Assembly (NCBI GenBank): GCA_046728115.1
Contig: JBKPDW010000258.1
Coordinates: forward strand, 1-28,154
Direction of reading: 5' to 3'
DNA from: CAVSWN01 sp046728115
GTDB lineage: Bacteria > Acidobacteriota > Vicinamibacteria > Vicinamibacterales > CAVVIG01
DNA length: 28,154 nt
Below, in pieces: positions 15,683-25,500 of the stretch. The notes under the pieces were generated by a model that had not been told where the DNA came from, did not search any database, and saw only the letters and a list, made by a program, of their open reading frames with translations. How positions within the stretch are numbered: position 1 is the stretch's first letter; the number at the start of each line of letters is the position of its first letter. The position numbers and the translations under genes are program-made.

Positions 15683-18202
15683 TTATCCCCCCGTGGTCTC
15701 GCGCGGCTCCAGCACCTGGTCGAACTGCAACTGGCTCGACCCCTCTCCTTGTCCCACCTCGTTCCTGAACGATGTCCATAACCAGGTCGACCCATCGATC
15801 CACCGTGCCATGCGCCGCTGGCGCGTGATCCGCGCGCCTTCGCGCGGGACCTCCTCGTCGTAGAGCAGTTGGTTGCCGAGCGACAGCAAAACTTCGCTGG
15901 TGGCGCTGTGAATCTTCCGTGAGCCGTCCGGCTGCAGGATCGCGCCGCGCTTGAGGCGCGAGAGGATCTGCCCGGCAGTCGCCGGGAACACGGGATTTGG
16001 AATCTGCACCGGCAGCAACGGAATCCAGTTCAGGGGTACCGGCGTCGACAGCAGGTAGCGCGGCAGTTCCGCGCCCGCCGGATCGACGGGTGGATTCACC
16101 GGCACCGCGTCGGGGGCTTCGCAGCGCTGCGCCGGCTGTTCGATCGGGCTCTCGACGGTCCGCTCGATGGCCCAGGCGAGATTGGCCATCTCGTCGCGCA
16201 TGAACAGGACGTCCTCCAGCGGCGTGCTGTCGATGGTGCGGGTCAGCGTCGGTGGCAGGAAGAACCGGTTCGTGACGACCTTCGCGGCGCTGAACGAATT
16301 CGGGTTCCTGAATGCCGACTGCCACATCGAGAAGTGCGGCGGCGGGATTGCGGGGTCGCCGATCGCGCGGATCAGGCTGCGGACGCCGAACGTGTCCGTG
16401 ACGACCAGCGACTCCACGCGCGTGACCGAGCCGACCGGCAGTGTCAGCGGGACGACGAACCAGTCGTTGCCGTAGCTGCTGACGTACTCGATCATCAGGA
16501 GCGCCGCCAGATCGGTCCGCCCAACGGGCAACAAGCCGTAGGCGATGCGGGCGTCCTCCATTTCCCAGAAACGCGGCGCCGGCGCACCCAGGAAGTTCAC
16601 CGGTGCAGGAATCGCCGCCTCGACGATCGACGAGAAGCTCTGATCCGCGACAGTCGTGAGCGAGGCCTGGGTATTGACGTCGAACGAGCTCCAGTCGATC
16701 GGTCCGTCGACTTCCGATGCCGAGTACGTCATCTCGTCCACGGCATTCGACGACAGCCTGGCGCCGACCGACAACGCATATTCCAGCCGCGGCGGATTCC
16801 ATGCATCGTCGGTGGTTCCGCCAGGCTCGCTGTACATCGAGTCGTACCACGCAAGCCAGGTCGCTGCGGCCTGTTGCACTTTCGGGCGATCGGCGAGAGC
16901 GATATTCAATGCCGCATCGAGCACGAGCTGCCCGGCGCCAACGGTGCGTAACAATGCCGCAAGCTGCCGTCCGTCGGGCGCCCGGCCCACCATCGACTGC
17001 ATGTAGCGCGACGAGGCGTCGTCGATGAGTGCCGAACTGGCCGGGTCAAGCGGTTGAAGAGCGATCTTCGTGATGAACACGGACCGATAGCTCTTCGACA
17101 GCGCCTGTGACTCCAGCGTGCGCAGGAAATGCAAGCCGGATTCGACGGCGAACGTCAGCATGCGCGCATCGTTCGCGTCGTTCGCGCGCATGCGGCGTCG
17201 CTCGACGAGTACCTCCAGTGGCGTTTGCGATGGACTGTAGGCTTGTGCGCCAATCGCCACCGGTGCAGATGTCGTCGGCTTGGGCAGTTCTCCCGAGAAG
17301 CGCCGGCACAGTGTCGCGGTCGTCGCGCGGACGCGCGCCTGGATTGGGGTTCCGGCATCCTCCGCCTGAAACTCGCCCATCTGCCATTGACGCGTCAGCA
17401 TCCACAACGGATCGAACACGCGGGCGCTCGAGCTCGTACCGATGTCGGCATTGGTGCACTGCGGTTCGAGCCGCGTCCAGCTCGTGATCGATGACGTTGT
17501 TGGCCCACCGGAAAACGTGATGTCGCTGCCGGGCGGAACGACAATCGGCGGTTGCGGGGTAACGCCGAAGGACCTGGAGATTTCGCCAATAGTCCCGAAC
17601 GTATCGATTGCGCGAACCGTGAGGACGTGGTCGGGACCGCCAGCAGTTGGCGGCAGTGGCAGCCGGATGCTGAATTGCGACCAGTTGCCGCTCACGTTGA
17701 CGGCGTTCGCGAATTGGCCACCCTCGACCTTGTACTGCACGACCTGAATCGGCGCCTGAGGGCTGAAGGCCGATCCTGTGAACATGAAATCCGCGGGCAC
17801 CTGCGCCGCCACGATCGGCGAGGTGAACGGACCGAGGTTTACGGTGGGCGCGACTGGAGGCAGCAGTCGCACCATGAACGTGGTCGAAACGTGCAACGTC
17901 TCGATGTCAGGCTCGCCCGATGTGTGGAAGAACCTGAACACGGCTTGGGCATTCAAGGTCAGCTGCACGAACGATCCCCACGGGGCAGACGGGCTGACCG
18001 TGCCTGTGCATTGCCAGTTGTTGCCGGACGGGAACGTTCCTGCGACCAGCTGGCCTCCAGGCCCGAATTGCACGCTCATGCTCTTGCCGGTGAGCGTCCA
18101 GTTCGTCGGCGTCGAGAACGAAATGTTGCCGCGCAATTGAAACGTCCGGTCGACCGTGGGCACGCCGGTGGGGAATGTGATGTCGATGAACAACTGAGCC
18201 AT
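15683..18202 (-). CDS. Giant-operon protein 4: 839 residues, Ig-like N-terminus, unknown function
   Basis: Last gene of the four-gene operon, starting 12 bases after the 1505-residue gene's stop. The first ~230 residues look like two beta-sandwich (Ig/fibronectin-like) units, with alternating strands and Pro-rich linkers. The remainder is a distinct mixed domain with segments that look constrained: DPLWMLTRQWQMGEFQ then AEDAGTP (263-286), APAPRFWEMEDARIAYGLLP (mid-protein), DEMANLAWAIERTVESP (~668-684) and GEGSSQLQFD near the C-terminus. I have seen similar blocks in unannotated proteins of other phyla, but cannot name a family. There is no signal peptide, membrane segment or catalytic motif. 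The ATG at 18202 has only a weak AGG about 10 bases upstream, so translation may be coupled. A structural or binding role is inferred. Confidence 0.85.
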   Translation of the reverse strand: MAQLFIDITFPTGVPTVDRTFQLRGNISFSTPTNWTLTGKSMSVQFGPGGQLVAGTFPSGNNWQCTGTVSPSAPWGSFVQLTLNAQAVFRFFHTSGEPDIETLHVSTTFMVRLLPPVAPTVNLGPFTSPIVAAQVPADFMFTGSAFSPQAPIQVVQYKVEGGQFANAVNVSGNWSQFSIRLPLPPTAGGPDHVLTVRAIDTFGTIGEISRSFGVTPQPPIVVPPGSDITFSGGPTTSSITSWTRLEPQCTNADIGTSSSARVFDPLWMLTRQWQMGEFQAEDAGTPIQARVRATTATLCRRFSGELPKPTTSAPVAIGAQAYSPSQTPLEVLVERRRMRANDANDARMLTFAVESGLHFLRTLESQALSKSYRSVFITKIALQPLDPASSALIDDASSRYMQSMVGRAPDGRQLAALLRTVGAGQLVLDAALNIALADRPKVQQAAATWLAWYDSMYSEPGGTTDDAWNPPRLEYALSVGARLSSNAVDEMTYSASEVDGPIDWSSFDVNTQASLTTVADQSFSSIVEAAIPAPVNFLGAPAPRFWEMEDARIAYGLLPVGRTDLAALLMIEYVSSYGNDWFVVPLTLPVGSVTRVESLVVTDTFGVRSLIRAIGDPAIPPPHFSMWQSAFRNPNSFSAAKVVTNRFFLPPTLTRTIDSTPLEDVLFMRDEMANLAWAIERTVESPIEQPAQRCEAPDAVPVNPPVDPAGAELPRYLLSTPVPLNWIPLLPVQIPNPVFPATAGQILSRLKRGAILQPDGSRKIHSATSEVLLSLGNQLLYDEEVPREGARITRQRRMARWIDGSTWLWTSFRNEVGQGEGSSQLQFDQVLEPRETTGG

Positions 18203-18214
18203 GATGCAAACCTG

Positions 18215-21200
18215 TCAGCGCGTGACCGCCGCGAAGTCGGTCGAGACGGCGTGGTCCTCGGTGTTGAACGCGAAATAGAGTCCGGGCAGATGCTGCGCGG
18301 CGGCGCCGAGCGATGCGGTGTCCACGGCGCGAAGCTTTGCGAGGTCGAGGGTTTCCATCAGCACGCGCCGCAAGGTGTCAGCGGTCCATTCCTGTCCCGG
18401 AACCGGCGGCACGGCGATGAGCACGCTCTGTGGCGCGCAAGCATCGGGCGCGTCGAACTGGAACGTCAGCGCCGTCGTCTCGCGCGTGTTGGGCACGACC
18501 TCGACCCACTCGTCGACGAGCAGGCCGGTCGTGAACAGCGTGGTGTTGATCGCGCCGATGGTGTGGATCACCAGCGAGAGCTTGCTCGGCGGGATGAGGG
18601 CACCCGCAGCCGGAGGCAGCGCGACCCAGCGTTCGCCGCTCTTGAAGGGCAGCTGAGCGACCGTCAGGTTCAGCCGCGCGCCTGCGTTGAGCACTTCCGC
18701 ACGTTGCAGGCAGGATCCCAGGCGGGAGACGCCGTCTCTGACGCGTGCGCACCGCGCGAACCAGGTGTGGGCCGCGAGCGGATCGCCACCCTGCACCGCC
18801 ATGCTTGCGGCCAGCGCGCTCGTGAATTCTGTCGCGGCCGCCGCGTCGAACGTGAGGCGCGGCAGCACGACGAAGGGGTCGCCGAACACGGCACGCATTC
18901 GCGCCGTCAACTGCGCGCGACGGCTGCGCTGATCGGTCGCCACGGGCTCGGTCCGCAACGCCGCTCCCTGCTCGAGGCGCGGCCTACTCAGCTGGAGCAG
19001 CGCCTGACCTTGCTGTACAAGTGCAGCCTTTGCGGCAGGATCTTCACCGGCGACGCTGACCGGAACCGACGGCTCGACACCGAACGCGCCCAGCTTCAGG
19101 AGCGCCGTGCGGAGCATTTCCGCGGTCGTGGTCGTCGCGACTCGCGCGATCAGGTTCTGCAGGCCCGTATGCGCGGCGTTCAGCGCGTTCTCGGCGCGCA
19201 CGACGCGCGCATCGAGCTCGACGAGGTCGATGACGCCTTGAGCGGTACGCTCGGGTGGGTTCAGGTCCTCCGGATCCGCGCCGCGGGCGACACCCAGCAG
19301 CCGTCGCACGGAGCGCGCCTGCTCGAGCGCGTCGAACAACGTCATCTCACCGGCTGCGAGATCAGCGGGCCGCACATGCTGCAGCCGCAGCGTTGCATGC
19401 GGATCGAAGCCGCCGGTCTTGTGTTTCGCGTGATAGAGGACGTGCTGCTCGATGTCGCTCAAGGTCATGCCCGCCTGAGCGGTGGTGTTCGCCGCTTCGA
19501 CGCCGTAGACGACGTCGAGCGGCGCGATCCCGAGCTCGCTGAGCAGCAACTTGCGCGTTTCAACGACGACACCTGTCACATCGTCCAGTCGCTCGATCGT
19601 GCAGCGGATCTTGCTGCCGTCGCCGAGCAGCTTGAACGTCCAGAAATTGAGCATCGGCTCGGCATTCGAGCGGACGCGCGAAGCCGCGCTGATCCAGCCG
19701 GGCGTGTTGACGTTGGGCCCGCTCATCAGGAGAAGCAGACGGTGAGTCAGCGACGTGCCCGAGCGAGGGGTTTTGGTGACCTCGAGCTCGGGAGGAGGCG
19801 CATTCCCCTGCGCGATGGCCGCCAGCGTGCTGGCCGTGCGCGAGGTGTTGCCGCGCACGATCTGATAAGCCGATTCCGCCGTGAGGGCGTCGCTCAGTCC
19901 ATCAATGGCGTCCCCCAGCCTGTCGAGGATCGACGAGAGGGCCGAAAGGTCGCTGGTTCCCAGACCCGCCGCCGTCACCTCCGCGATGACAACGTTGCGC
20001 TCCTCCTGCCAGCGGCGGTGGAGCAGCAGGCCGTCGACCACGTTCCCCGCAGCGATCGTATCGACGGGACCACTCGGCGCTCCGCTGGCGCGCGCGACGA
20101 GCGGCGCGACGCGGCGGAGCGGAGCGATGAAGCGGTCCATGCTGCGGCCGTTGTCGACGACGGTCTCGTGGAGCAGTCGCTCGACGCGATAGCCGAGAAG
20201 CGCTCCGAGCGGTTGCCCTTGCGGCATCCCTTCGAGCAGCCGCGAGGCTTCACGCACGCGGCGCGAGGACAGATCGATCGCGAAAGGTCCCGTGGCGCTC
20301 GGCACTCCCGAAGGACCGAGATGGGCGTTCCGCAAGAGGGCCGCTGTCGCCGCGTGGTTCATCGACGGCGCGTGGATGAAGCCGCTGTCGTTGACCGGTG
20401 TCTGCAGTGGTCCGGGTTCGCCCGGCGGCAGGGTGGTGACTGGCGTCACAAGCGAGGCGGGGATGGGCTCGAGATTCTCGACCCAGCCGTACGCCCCGAC
20501 GTACTGGCCCTTCGGCCCATCGACGTGCATCGCGGCGAGTCGCTTCGTCGCCATGGACGTGATCCACGCGTCGAGTCGATGTGCTGACAGATCGAGCGTG
20601 CCCTGCGTCAGGTGGGAGATCGCCTCGCTGTCGAGGCTCTTGAGATTGGCGAGGCTCGAGCGGAATTCGCCGAGCGCCGCAAGCGCCGGTGTCGTGAAGC
20701 TGGTCTGCGTTTCGAGATACTCGCGGATCGTCCGGCCACCCGTGACCGTGAGCGTCTGTTCGAGCTGCCGCCTCCAGTGATGGGTCGGCTGCGCGCCGGT
20801 GACGAGGTCCACGAGCTCCACATCCCGGACCAACGTCGTCAGGTCTGCACCGGTCTCGTCTGCCTGCAGCCGCGCGGCCGCGTACGAAATCTCGCGCAGC
20901 AGCGCATGGCGCAACAGCATCTGCAGCAGGCTGGCATCGGCTGGCGGCGCCTGCGGATCCGGCCGGGCGAGAATCAGCTGATCGATGTGCGGTTCGGCGA
21001 GGAGGGCCGAGATGTAGTCGGGCTCGAGCTTCGTCCACGGCGACACTTCGCCGGCCTGAACCAGCGGCGAGGCCACGCTTCGATGCCAGTCGGCGTTCCA
21101 CATCCGCGCGAGCCTGGGTCGCCATGGGATTCCGAGCTGCTGCGGGAGCGTGAGCTGTCCCGGATCGCTGTCTGCCAGGCCGGAGCCAAGGAATCGATAC

Positions 21201-22732
21201 AAATGCTGCAGGAAATGGCGGCCGAACACGGTGCGCGTCCGATACGAGCTCGACAGCGCATCGGTGCCCATTACGTCGGCGAGGTCGGCGTCCGGATCGG
21301 GCTCGTTCTGACGATTCCCGATTCGCGCCACAGATGCGGCCGCGGGCCGCCAGACGTTATCGCGCAGCGCGATCAGCATGCCTTTCAGCCACGTGTCTTG
21401 TGCCGTCGATCCATCGGCTGTGCCGGGTTGCCACAGATCGAGCGACGTCACTGGCAGGAGGCCATACGGCTGTGCGCCGCACCGGAATGCCGGCAGCGGT
21501 CCGAAGGCGCGTACGTGGTCGAGGAAGTGCTTGCGCGCCCACTCGAGGTCCCCACGTGTGAGTCCGGCTTCCGTGCCGATCATGTTGCTGAGGAAGTACC
21601 CCCAGCCGACCTGCCACAACGCGGTGTTCATGTTGCGCATGTGCAGGTCGTCGCGATCAAGCGCGCGCTCGACGCGGCCGAATGTCGGCTGGATGCGATC
21701 GAACCGCAGCCCGAGCGCCGTGCCGGTGCGCAACGCGTTGTTGTTGTCGAGTGTCGGGTTCGCGGCGACCTCGAGGCCGAAGCTGCGCTCGTGTCCGGGA
21801 TCGCCGGAACTGTAACCGGCTCGCCGATCGTCGGTGTTGTTGGTTGGCGTGCCGGGGCGGATGAACGCCAGGCCGTCGGTGTAGTGATGGGCGTCGAAGA
21901 GATTCGCCAGTTGATCGGCGGTCTCGGCGACGCTGAGCGATCGCACGACCCCGAACACGACGAGGCTGTCGAGGCCGGCCGTCAGCGTGGCGGCTGCAAT
22001 CGGGATGCGTAGTGCCATGCCGGCAGACTCCGCCTCGTCGAAGTCGGTCATCCACTTCATGCCCGCGTCGATTGGCAGCTGCTCGCCGCGCGCGACGGCC
22101 GCTTCGGTCGCAGCGTCGGGCGCCGCCGTCTGCGGATTGGGTCCGACGGTCAGCGGTCTGCGGATATCGCGGCCCGTGACTGTCGCAGCGACCTGACCGG
22201 CCGAATGCACGACCGCGACCCAGCGGTCGGGCAGCAACCGCGCCTGCGGCGGCTGCCGCCACGTCTCGTCGCTGTTCGCGACGGTGATGGCGGGAAAGAC
22301 TGGAGCCGGTGTCAGCGCTGTTCCCGGCGGCGTCGGCGTGTTCGGCCGTTCGGACGCATTCGTCGGCAGCAGAACCCGCGCGATCCACGCCGCGCGTGCC
22401 GTGCCAAATCGATCGGCGATCTGCCGCCACGCGTCAGCGGCTGCCGTCACACCATCGCCTTGGATGTCGCCTGCGCGCCAGTTCTGTTCCCAGTAGTGCT
22501 GCCCCCACGTTTGCTCGTCCGCCGTGAGATCACGTTCATGGCTGTCGAGATGAATCTTGTCGGGGAACACCCGGACGCGCAGCTCCGTCCGGCCTTCGGC
22601 CAGCGTGAAGAATCGAGTCTCCAGCCGGACCGGCAGCAGCACCAGCGGCAGATCGCCGGGGCACAGCAACTGCACGGCCATGGCGGGGCCCGTTGTGGGA
22701 ATGGCGACGGGGCTCTTGAAGTAATCAGGCAT
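18215..22732 (-). CDS. Giant-operon protein 3: 1505 residues, unknown function
   Basis: Third gene of the operon, starting 17 bases after the 913-residue gene's stop, with GGAAG 7 bases before the ATG. No known domain is recognised. Blocks that look conserved are LPVRLETRFF (33-42), LRVRVFPDKIHLDSHE (51-66), WMTDFDEAESAGMALRIPI (227-245), HHYTDGLAFIRPGTPTNNT (282-300), GFIHAPSMNHAATA (~783-796) and QPLGALLGYRVERLLHE (~838-854). The N-terminal third is mixed alpha/beta. The middle is helix-rich with long Ala/Leu-rich stretches, and the C-terminal ~250 residues turn beta-rich again. There is no signal peptide, transmembrane helix, Walker motif or hydrolase triad. With its neighbours it probably forms a multi-protein complex; whether it is structural, adhesive or toxic cannot be decided from sequence. 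Confidence 0.86.
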   Translation of the reverse strand: MPDYFKSPVAIPTTGPAMAVQLLCPGDLPLVLLPVRLETRFFTLAEGRTELRVRVFPDKIHLDSHERDLTADEQTWGQHYWEQNWRAGDIQGDGVTAAADAWRQIADRFGTARAAWIARVLLPTNASERPNTPTPPGTALTPAPVFPAITVANSDETWRQPPQARLLPDRWVAVVHSAGQVAATVTGRDIRRPLTVGPNPQTAAPDAATEAAVARGEQLPIDAGMKWMTDFDEAESAGMALRIPIAAATLTAGLDSLVVFGVVRSLSVAETADQLANLFDAHHYTDGLAFIRPGTPTNNTDDRRAGYSSGDPGHERSFGLEVAANPTLDNNNALRTGTALGLRFDRIQPTFGRVERALDRDDLHMRNMNTALWQVGWGYFLSNMIGTEAGLTRGDLEWARKHFLDHVRAFGPLPAFRCGAQPYGLLPVTSLDLWQPGTADGSTAQDTWLKGMLIALRDNVWRPAAASVARIGNRQNEPDPDADLADVMGTDALSSSYRTRTVFGRHFLQHLYRFLGSGLADSDPGQLTLPQQLGIPWRPRLARMWNADWHRSVASPLVQAGEVSPWTKLEPDYISALLAEPHIDQLILARPDPQAPPADASLLQMLLRHALLREISYAAARLQADETGADLTTLVRDVELVDLVTGAQPTHHWRRQLEQTLTVTGGRTIREYLETQTSFTTPALAALGEFRSSLANLKSLDSEAISHLTQGTLDLSAHRLDAWITSMATKRLAAMHVDGPKGQYVGAYGWVENLEPIPASLVTPVTTLPPGEPGPLQTPVNDSGFIHAPSMNHAATAALLRNAHLGPSGVPSATGPFAIDLSSRRVREASRLLEGMPQGQPLGALLGYRVERLLHETVVDNGRSMDRFIAPLRRVAPLVARASGAPSGPVDTIAAGNVVDGLLLHRRWQEERNVVIAEVTAAGLGTSDLSALSSILDRLGDAIDGLSDALTAESAYQIVRGNTSRTASTLAAIAQGNAPPPELEVTKTPRSGTSLTHRLLLLMSGPNVNTPGWISAASRVRSNAEPMLNFWTFKLLGDGSKIRCTIERLDDVTGVVVETRKLLLSELGIAPLDVVYGVEAANTTAQAGMTLSDIEQHVLYHAKHKTGGFDPHATLRLQHVRPADLAAGEMTLFDALEQARSVRRLLGVARGADPEDLNPPERTAQGVIDLVELDARVVRAENALNAAHTGLQNLIARVATTTTAEMLRTALLKLGAFGVEPSVPVSVAGEDPAAKAALVQQGQALLQLSRPRLEQGAALRTEPVATDQRSRRAQLTARMRAVFGDPFVVLPRLTFDAAAATEFTSALAASMAVQGGDPLAAHTWFARCARVRDGVSRLGSCLQRAEVLNAGARLNLTVAQLPFKSGERWVALPPAAGALIPPSKLSLVIHTIGAINTTLFTTGLLVDEWVEVVPNTRETTALTFQFDAPDACAPQSVLIAVPPVPGQEWTADTLRRVLMETLDLAKLRAVDTASLGAAAQHLPGLYFAFNTEDHAVSTDFAAVTR

Positions 22733-22749
22733 TTCACAACTTCCGTGAA

Positions 22750-25491
22750 TCAGGCCAGAGCAACCAGTTGGGATGCGTGAATCGTGATCCGGACCGGCAG
22801 CCGGCGCGTGATCTCTGCCATGTGTGCGGAGTTTCTGCCCCAGGTACGGCCCTTCAACGGCACACCCGACGGTGGTTGTGTCCCAATCGCGAGGTGACTC
22901 TTGGTTGCCAGCAAGGCAGCAGTAACCGACGCATCGAGTCCAAAGCGCGGCTCCGTCGGATGCTCCTGGATGACGACGAAGTAGCCGGGATTGCCGGGAG
23001 AGCCGATGGCCGCCGCCGGCGCGATGGGAAAGCCGACGAAGTTGATATCCGGCTCCATCGCGCCGTTGAAGATCGGATAGATGTCGGGCGGCGGCGTGGT
23101 CGCGCCGGTGACCGCAGGTGTCAGATAGATGATTGCGTTCGGGTAACGGCGCAGCAGGCTGCTGCGCAGCAGCAGCACGAACTGGTTGGCAGGCGAGTTC
23201 GGTGGTGCTGCACCGAGCGCGCGTCCAAGGTTCTCGCGTAGATCCCCGATGTCGCTGGTGGTCGCGGCCGCTTCATCGGTGCCCCAGAAATTCCTGAAGT
23301 AGGTCCCTCGCTGATCGGTCGGGAATCCACGCCACAGGAGCTCGCGCGCCATCTCGACGTTGAGACCGATCATGTAGGCTTCGACGAACGCGCGGTTGGT
23401 CCTGAGCCCGAGCACGGTATCGGGCAGCACCTTGTCGAGACCCGGCAGCAGGAGGTCCTGCGACTTCTCCTCGAGCGGCTCGTACATCGGCTGCGTGAAT
23501 GACGGCACCATCATGACGGTCTCGGTGCCCACCGGCGTAACGCCCGGCGCCGTCGGAGCAAGCACGTTGTCGCCCGTCGAGACCACGGCCCGCGCGAGCT
23601 TCGCGATCGCCACGCGCGGATCCATCTCCGCGCGCACGATTTCTGCCGTCGTCCTCATCGTGATGTGGTCAATGATTGACGCGCTGACGCGAGGTCCAAT
23701 GCGCGAGAGGTGATCGGCCGCCGCCTTCCGGAAGTGCCCCGGATAGTCCCATCCCGGCGGCAGCGGATCGACGGCCGGCAAGGGGGTAAGGGGCTGATTT
23801 TCCGCCGCTATTTGAAAACCGGAATTCCAGATCGCATTGACGACATTCTCCACGGTCGGCAAGGGAGGAAGGTTCGCCTGTACGATGGTGGGCAGTGGCG
23901 CCGCGGGATGCGCGTTGCCCAGGTTGAGCCGCGCGACCCACGTCGTGTCGGTGGACCGTCCGACGCCGTGCGCGGCGATTCGCCGGGTCAACGGGCCGCG
24001 CTGCCGCCCGATGCGGCGCATCGCGGTCCGCGTCGCGGGAACCGGCAGCGACGTTCCCGCCATCACCGCAGTCAGCGTGCGCGAAACCGGATCGAGTTCA
24101 GGCGTCGCCACGCGAATGCGACTGAACACCGGGGAGGCGAAGCGCAGCATCATCTCCTCGCTGAGCGGCGGGAGGTGTCGTGCGTGCAGGCTTTCGCCGA
24201 CGGCCATGCTCATCTGAAGCTGTCGGAGGCGCTGATTGACCGGCTGGATCTGCGCCGCCTGCTCCCACGCGGATGCCATCAACGCTTCCTGATGATCCTG
24301 AATGACCGCGGTGCCGAGCGCCGCCGCCGAGCGCCAGCGTGGATCGAGGTTCAGCGAGTCCAGCCAGTTCGCGGCGCCTGGCGTCACGATGGCGCGCCCC
24401 GCATGCCATCGCCCGTACAGCGGCGGCGCGACCAGCGGATCGGCGGTCGGCGCGATCACCTGATTCAGCCCTGGCTGATTGACGATGTCGGCGAGGCCGA
24501 GCTCGAAGGCGGGCGCGACGGGATCGGACCAGACGACCGGAGCGGTGGCCCCGGTCAGCGGCATCAGCGCGCCTTCGACCTTCACGGTCGTCTGCGGATC
24601 GAGACCTGACACTGCGAAGCCCGGCCGGCCGATCGCAACGGTCCGCTGGCCCAGCCCCGCAGGCACGTTGATCGTCAGGCGGCGCGCCAACGAATCGAAG
24701 TCGCCGCCTTCGCCGGTACGGAACTGCCAAGAGTAGTACACGGGCAGCTGCACCTGCGTCGGCGCGGTCGCGGTGAGCGTCCACGCCGGCGCGCACGCAT
24801 TCACCGCGGTCAGCTCGGTGTCCGCAATCGTCATCCCGAGTCCGGCTTTGCGTCCGAGATCGAACGTGGGGACGACACAGGCGAGGTAGTCCGTGTTGGA
24901 CGTCAACAATCGCGGACACACGAGCCGCGACAACGAGAGCTGAGGCGCGCCATCCAACGCTGCGCGCACGGCGCTCGGATCGATCGTGTTGTCGGCTGCG
25001 GCCTGGCCATGCGCCCAGGCCCAGCAATCCTTCAAGTCGGGCAGCTCGATGAACGGCTTTGCCCGCGCTGCGATCTTGAGTGTCGGCAGCGGAGCATCGC
25101 CCCCGTTCGTGAGCTCCACGCCGTCCTGCTGGCGGACGACCACGAGGCACAGCCAGGGTCGCAACTGGCCGTTCGTGTTGGCCCGCGCCGGTGTGAAGAG
25201 CCACGGGAAGTCGGCGCGATCGAACTCGATCGACACAAAGCAGTTCGGCTCGAAGTCAGTGGTGTTCGGGCGGGGATCGGTGCGCACGACCTGGTGGCGA
25301 TCGATGCCGACCACGTCCGCTGGTCCGCGCAGCCGCAGCGGCACCGCCGGCAGCGGGCTGTTGTTCACGTTGAGCACGACGGACACGTCGGCCACGGCCG
25401 GCTGTTTCGGGCCCAGCGTGTCGACGGCGCTGATCGCGCCGGCGGCACCCTGTCGCACCCAGGGCAGGAAACTCAGGTTGGCTGCGGGCAT
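22750..25491 (-). CDS. Giant-operon protein 2: 913 residues, unknown function
   Basis: Second gene of the operon, starting 9 bases after the DUF6603 gene's stop, with GAGAGA a few bases before the ATG. No named family is recognised. Distinct blocks are LSFLPWVRQG (6-15), LRGPADVVGIDRHQVVRTDP (54-73), FEPNCFVSIEFDRADFPW (80-97) with LFTPA, RPWLCLVVV (111-119), RRYPNAIIY (~781-789) and IQEHPTEPRFGLD (~838-850). The N-terminal ~330 residues look beta-rich. The middle is Pro/Arg-rich and helical, and the C-terminal part contains long amphipathic helices (MARELLWRGFP). There is no signal peptide or membrane segment. The aromatic- and Pro-rich blocks resemble structural proteins more than enzymes, which is an inference only. 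Confidence 0.86.
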   Translation of the reverse strand: MPAANLSFLPWVRQGAAGAISAVDTLGPKQPAVADVSVVLNVNNSPLPAVPLRLRGPADVVGIDRHQVVRTDPRPNTTDFEPNCFVSIEFDRADFPWLFTPARANTNGQLRPWLCLVVVRQQDGVELTNGGDAPLPTLKIAARAKPFIELPDLKDCWAWAHGQAAADNTIDPSAVRAALDGAPQLSLSRLVCPRLLTSNTDYLACVVPTFDLGRKAGLGMTIADTELTAVNACAPAWTLTATAPTQVQLPVYYSWQFRTGEGGDFDSLARRLTINVPAGLGQRTVAIGRPGFAVSGLDPQTTVKVEGALMPLTGATAPVVWSDPVAPAFELGLADIVNQPGLNQVIAPTADPLVAPPLYGRWHAGRAIVTPGAANWLDSLNLDPRWRSAAALGTAVIQDHQEALMASAWEQAAQIQPVNQRLRQLQMSMAVGESLHARHLPPLSEEMMLRFASPVFSRIRVATPELDPVSRTLTAVMAGTSLPVPATRTAMRRIGRQRGPLTRRIAAHGVGRSTDTTWVARLNLGNAHPAAPLPTIVQANLPPLPTVENVVNAIWNSGFQIAAENQPLTPLPAVDPLPPGWDYPGHFRKAAADHLSRIGPRVSASIIDHITMRTTAEIVRAEMDPRVAIAKLARAVVSTGDNVLAPTAPGVTPVGTETVMMVPSFTQPMYEPLEEKSQDLLLPGLDKVLPDTVLGLRTNRAFVEAYMIGLNVEMARELLWRGFPTDQRGTYFRNFWGTDEAAATTSDIGDLRENLGRALGAAPPNSPANQFVLLLRSSLLRRYPNAIIYLTPAVTGATTPPPDIYPIFNGAMEPDINFVGFPIAPAAAIGSPGNPGYFVVIQEHPTEPRFGLDASVTAALLATKSHLAIGTQPPSGVPLKGRTWGRNSAHMAEITRRLPVRITIHASQLVALA

Positions 25492-25500
25492 ACGTGTCTC

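Noticed and set aside
17552..20587. A 1011-codon open frame on the plus strand
   Set aside because: It lies antisense to two well-formed operon genes. Its product is Arg/His/Asp-rich without motifs and has no ribosome site. Long antisense frames are common in GC-rich coding DNA.
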